A stretch of DNA of 11,391 nt from an uncultured Verrucomicrobiota bacterium (GTDB taxonomy: Bacteria; Verrucomicrobiota; Kiritimatiellia; RFP12; UBA3636). The position numbers and the translations under genes were made by a program. Below are positions 6,985 to 11,391 of the stretch, piece after piece. The stretch lies in the NCBI GenBank assembly GCA_946534745.1, contig CAMNDA010000331.1, positions 1-11,391 on the forward strand. Direction: 5' to 3'. Every line of letters begins with the position of its first letter. Positions within the stretch are counted from its first letter, which is position 1. Below the pieces are notes generated by a model. The model was given only the letters and a program-made list of their open reading frames with translations, was not told the origin of the DNA and ran no database searches.

Positions 6985-7380
6985 CGTTCGGAAAGGCCCG
7001 GAGGTCCGCCGGGCGCGGGGTTGGCGGTTCGATTCCGGAACGCCCGGGAACGCGCGGTCGCGACGGGCGGCGCACGGGCGCGGTCCGGTCAGGGACCGGC
7101 AGTCGCGCCGAAGGCGTTTCGAATCAAGCGAAGGACGGCCTCGTCCGCCCTGCGGGCGCGGGCCGGCCGGGAACTACCCGGCCGTTCGTCTTCGCGGAGG
7201 GGCGCACGCGGAACCGGGCGAGGCCTGGTTCGCGGAGGCATGGGCGGTTGATGGGAACATAGCGAGGATTACCTCGGAAATGGGATTCGTGGAAGCCGAC
7301 CGGGCGCCGCGCCCGGAACTTGTCGGCGCGAACGCCGGAACAAGAGGCGGAAACAAATTGAGTGTGACATGATCCACGCC
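6985..7380. other. GC-rich intergenic stretch full of hairpins, no supported gene
   Basis: I see no convincing coding sequence here; the open frames are GC-driven and lack recognisable content. Inverted repeats follow one another: 6996-7001/7009-7014 (GCCCGG), an alternative 7009-7015/7041-7047 (CCGGGCG), 7085-7090/7094-7099 (CCGGTC), 7164-7171/7177-7184 (CGGCCGGG, loop AACTA), 7211-7219/7223-7231 (GAACCGGGC, one G-U pair, loop GAG), 7263-7267/7272-7276 (CGAGG, loop ATTA), and a compound stem 7295-7300/7322-7327 (GCCGAC) around 7301-7306/7310-7315 (CGGGCG). This may be the 5' leader of the AAA gene, an unrecognised structured RNA, or repeat debris. The strand is undecided. Confidence 0.45.
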
Positions 7381-7408
7381 GGAAGTCAAGCCCCATTTTC
7401 ACCACACA

Positions 7409-7437
7409 TTGAAACTTTTTGTCCCAGTTCGTATGTG
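7409..7437 (+). promoter_or_regulatory. Candidate promoter in the AT-rich island upstream of clpB
   Basis: TTGAAA (7409-7414) is 17 bases from TATGTG (7432-7437), a fair -35 with a weak -10 (3 of 6). The same site read as TGAAAC (7410-7415) with CGTAT (7430-7434) resembles an ECF sigma-factor promoter, though the 14-base gap is shorter than I expect for that class. Transcription would start near 7444 and run towards clpB, through the hairpin at 7504-7530. No HrcA (CIRCE) operator or good sigma-32 promoter is seen. Confidence 0.35.
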
Positions 7438-7503
7438 ACAGATGTATTCAACTTTAGGGACGGATTGCAAATAGCTCCAGAGACCATACTGAGCATGCAA
7501 GGC

Positions 7504-7534
7504 ATCTTAAGGGGACAGACCCCTTAAGATTTTT
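7504..7534 (+). terminator. Strong hairpin with T-run: intrinsic terminator or REP-like palindrome
   Basis: A perfect 11-bp stem, ATCTTAAGGGG (7504-7514) and CCCCTTAAGAT (7520-7530), with loop ACAGA, is followed by five Ts (7530-7534) on the + strand. This is the form of a rho-independent terminator. No gene ends just upstream on the + strand, so it would end a short transcript from the 7409 promoter or act as an attenuator in the clpB leader. The core GGGGACAGACCCC is also like palindromes I associate with REP elements. Confidence 0.6.
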
Positions 7535-7616
7535 GATTTAACATATTGAAACTCCAGCGAAGATGAATGTGATTCTTGAAAACTTGCGAATGCAGATAGA
7601 AGCGGGCTCCACGGGA

Positions 7617-7668
7617 CGGAGCGAGGGCGTCTGCCCTCGCTCCGCCTTGAGGGAGCAGGCGCCCTAAG
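7617..7668 (+). other. Two consecutive hairpins in the clpB leader
   Basis: CGGAGCGAGGGC (7617-7628) and GCCCTCGCTCCG (7633-7644) make a perfect 12-bp stem with the loop GTCT. Two bases later, CTT(G)AGGG (7646-7653) pairs with CCCTAAG (7662-7668), leaving one bulged G. Neither has a T-run, so they are unlikely to be terminators. They precede the hairpin that covers the clpB ribosome binding site and may be parts of one structured leader; the first could also be a dispersed palindrome. Confidence 0.6.
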
Positions 7669-7680
7669 TCTGGCACGGGG

Positions 7681-7708
7681 AATGCTCTTTGAAGGGCAAA
7701 GGAGCATT
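7681..7708 (+). promoter_or_regulatory. Hairpin sequestering the clpB ribosome binding site: candidate RNA thermometer
   Basis: AATGCTCTTTG (7681-7691) pairs with CAAAG, bulged G, AGCATT (7697-7708), leaving an AAGGG loop. The Shine-Dalgarno sequence AAAGGAG (7698-7704) lies in the 3' arm: six of its seven bases are paired and G7702 is bulged. It ends 10 bases before the ATG at 7715. Known: ROSE-type thermometers hide the ribosome binding site of heat-shock genes in the last of several leader hairpins, with a UGCU-containing strand opposite the ribosome binding site and an unpaired G. Here UGCU is at 7683-7686. Temperature control is inferred, not shown. The stem contains an in-frame ATG at 7682, which has no well-placed ribosome binding site. 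Confidence 0.55.
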
Positions 7709-7714
7709 TCAACC

Positions 7715-10329
<2,615 letters not shown>

Positions 10330-10336
<7 letters not shown>

Positions 10337-10352
10337 ACGGCTGTTCTACTTC
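10330..10352. terminator. Inverted repeat spanning the clpB and mnmE stop codons
   Basis: GAAGTAG (10330-10336) and CTACTTC (10346-10352) form a 7-bp perfect stem with a 9-base loop. Each arm contains the last Lys codon and the TAG stop of one gene, so the hairpin forms at the 3' end of both transcripts. It has no T-run and is short; a bidirectional terminator is possible but weak. It may follow simply from both proteins ending in Lys-stop. Confidence 0.3.
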
Positions 10353-11391
10353 CCGACGCAGAACCTGCCGAAGACGGCATCGAGCAGCGACTCGGTGTAG
10401 CTGCGGCCGGTGATGCGGGCGAGGGATTCGGCGGCGTCGCGCAGCCGGTCCGCCGCCGGGACGGCCGCCGCCTCGGCGCCGTCGTCGAAGATCGCGCGCG
10501 CCTCGTCGACCGAGGCGGCCGCCTCGCGCAGCAGCGCCGCGTGGCGCTCGGACACCGCCACGCCACCTTCCCCGGCCGCGGGGTCCGTTCCCAGCGCCGC
10601 GAGAATCGCCCGCTCAAGTTCCGGAATGCCCTCGCCCGTCACGGCGCTCACGCGGAGCGGGGCGTCCGCTTCCGCGCGGGACGCGGGACGCAAATCCGCT
10701 TTCGTCTCTACAAAGAGCGTCCTCGGCCCGTCCGGCCGCGCGACCGCGCGATCGTCCGGCGCTTCGTCCGCGGGACGGAGCGCGAGGACGAGGTCCGCGC
10801 GGGCGGCGAGGTCGCGGGCGCGCTCGACGCCCTCGCGCTCGACGGCGGAGCCGGCCTCGCGCAGGCCGGCGGTGTCGACGAGGCGGACGGGAATGCCGCC
10901 GAGGAGGAGCGTCTCCTCGAGCGAGTCGCGCGTGGTGCCGGCCTCGGGCGCGACGATGGCTCGGCGCTCGCCGAGCAGGCGGTTGAAGAGCGTGGACTTG
11001 CCGGCGTTGGGCGGGCCGGAGAGGACGACGAGCGCGCCCTCGCGCAGGAGGCGTCCCGTGCGCGCGGTCGCGGCGAGATCGCGGAGCGAGCCGGCGATCG
11101 CGGCGGCGCGCTCGTCGAAGCGGATCGGCGCGGCGAGGCCCTCGGCCTCCTCGTCCGTGAAGTCGAGCGTCGCCTCGAGGTCGGCGCAGAGCGCGAGGAG
11201 GTCCTCCCAGATCGCATCGACGCGACGGCCGAGCGCGCCGGAGAGCTGTTCGGCCGCGGCGCGCGCGGCGCGGTCTCCCTGGGCGGAAACGAGGTCCATC
11301 ACCGCCTCGGCGCGGTCGAGCGCGACGCGGCCGTTCAGGAACGCACGGCGCGTGAACTCGCCGGGGCCGGCGGGCGCGGCGCCGAGGGCGA
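10346..11391 (-). CDS. mnmE: tRNA modification GTPase MnmE (TrmE), N-terminus cut by window edge
   Basis: With MnmG, MnmE makes the 5-carboxymethylaminomethyl group on the wobble uridine of certain tRNAs. 347 residues are visible. The frame runs open to the window end and the first part reads PGEFTRRAFLNGR...AEAV, the end of the N-terminal folate-binding domain, so the start lies outside, roughly 105 residues earlier by comparison with E. coli (454). A helical domain follows, with the inserted G domain: G1 GPPNAGKST (about 10991-11017), G2 GTTRD, G3 DTAG, and G4 TKAD (about 10694-10705) in place of the usual NKxD. The C-terminus is FCVGK, matching the FC[IV]GK tail with its essential Cys. The Asn-to-Thr change in G4 is the only odd point; TKxD occurs in other active GTPases such as the EngB family. 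The gene converges on clpB with nine bases between stops. Confidence 0.97.
   Translation of the reverse strand, partial: ALGAAPAGPGEFTRRAFLNGRVALDRAEAVMDLVSAQGDRAARAAAEQLSGALGRRVDAIWEDLLALCADLEATLDFTDEEAEGLAAPIRFDERAAAIAGSLRDLAATARTGRLLREGALVVLSGPPNAGKSTLFNRLLGERRAIVAPEAGTTRDSLEETLLLGGIPVRLVDTAGLREAGSAVEREGVERARDLAARADLVLALRPADEAPDDRAVARPDGPRTLFVETKADLRPASRAEADAPLRVSAVTGEGIPELERAILAALGTDPAAGEGGVAVSERHAALLREAAASVDEARAIFDDGAEAAAVPAADRLRDAAESLARITGRSYTESLLDAVFGRFCVGK

Noticed and set aside
7023..7047. A tRNA T-arm-like motif GGTTCGATTCC, and a similar TTTCGAATC near 7116
   Set aside because: Only three T-stem pairs form, no D-arm or anticodon arm fits upstream, and no CCA or acceptor stem is found. 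The first motif lies inside a simple hairpin (7009-7047).
4123..7251. Very long open frame on the + strand opposite the AAA gene
   Set aside because: It is antisense to a gene with complete AAA motifs. Its product is Ala/Arg/Glu/Gly low complexity with no domain, as expected from GC-rich codon bias.
6971..7372. Open frame of 133 codons on the + strand in the intergenic region
   Set aside because: It is Arg/Gly-rich, without a ribosome binding site or recognisable content. It overlaps the AAA start and runs through the hairpins.
7442..7474. Ten-codon frame after the 7409 promoter, as a leader peptide
   Set aside because: It has no ribosome binding site and no run of regulatory codons; noted only within the small-RNA finding.
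7546..7600. Heat-shock sigma-32 promoter with CTTGAAAA at 7575, or a sigma-70 promoter with TTGAAA at 7546 or 7576
   Set aside because: No CCCCAT-like or TATAAT-like -10 lies at the right distance.
7682..7714. Upstream in-frame ATG for clpB
   Set aside because: GGGG is only one base before it, too close for initiation. The added residues MLFEGQRSIST are not part of Clp-N, and a better site serves 7715.
7380..7714. CIRCE (HrcA) operator before clpB
   Set aside because: No TTAGCACTC-N9-GAGTGCTAA or close match. The 7681-7708 inverted repeat has a different sequence and a shorter spacer.

Overview
The window is a GC-rich bacterial chromosome segment. A hand count gives about 75% G+C at the start of clpB and about 41% in a small AT-rich island at 7381-7600. 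The gene content (an ABC export operon, a secreted protein with a signal peptide, ClpB, MnmE and a two-module AAA ATPase) is that of an ordinary chromosome, with no phage or plasmid genes. Lineage cannot be fixed from the sequence. The heptamer array that reads SIQHSAF, the GC-rich dispersed palindromes and the extreme third-position GC remind me of uncultured Verrucomicrobiota/Lentisphaerota/Kiritimatiellota-type genomes, but this is only an impression.

Left part, + strand (1-4603): the end of an ABC-2 type permease, its ATPase, and a second, ATPase-coupled membrane protein with a large extracytoplasmic domain form a tight operon. A secreted protein follows 21 bases later. It holds two copies of an unrecognised domain joined by a linker made of repeat DNA (stacked GC palindromes, five CAGCATT heptamers and a perfect 11-bp inverted repeat). 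After a hairpin comes a zinc-ribbon membrane protein, possibly with its own leaderless promoter. A palindromic dispersed-repeat-like element is embedded in frame in its coding sequence.

Middle, - strand (6984-4600): a 794-residue protein with two AAA modules and an unknown N-terminal region. Its stop overlaps the stop of the zinc-ribbon gene by the four bases CTAG.

Divergent intergenic region (6985-7714, 730 bases): no supported gene. The half next to the AAA gene is GC-rich and full of hairpins. The half next to clpB is AT-rich and holds a promoter-like site, a strong terminator/REP-like hairpin, two more hairpins, and a hairpin that buries the clpB Shine-Dalgarno sequence. This last hairpin is the best novel candidate in the window: a possible RNA thermometer of the ROSE type for a heat-shock disaggregase.

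Right part: clpB (+, 7715-10336) converges on mnmE (-, cut by the window end). They are nine bases apart, and their two stop codons form the arms of a 7-bp inverted repeat. The divergent pair AAA ATPase/ClpB suggests, but does not prove, a protein-quality-control neighbourhood.
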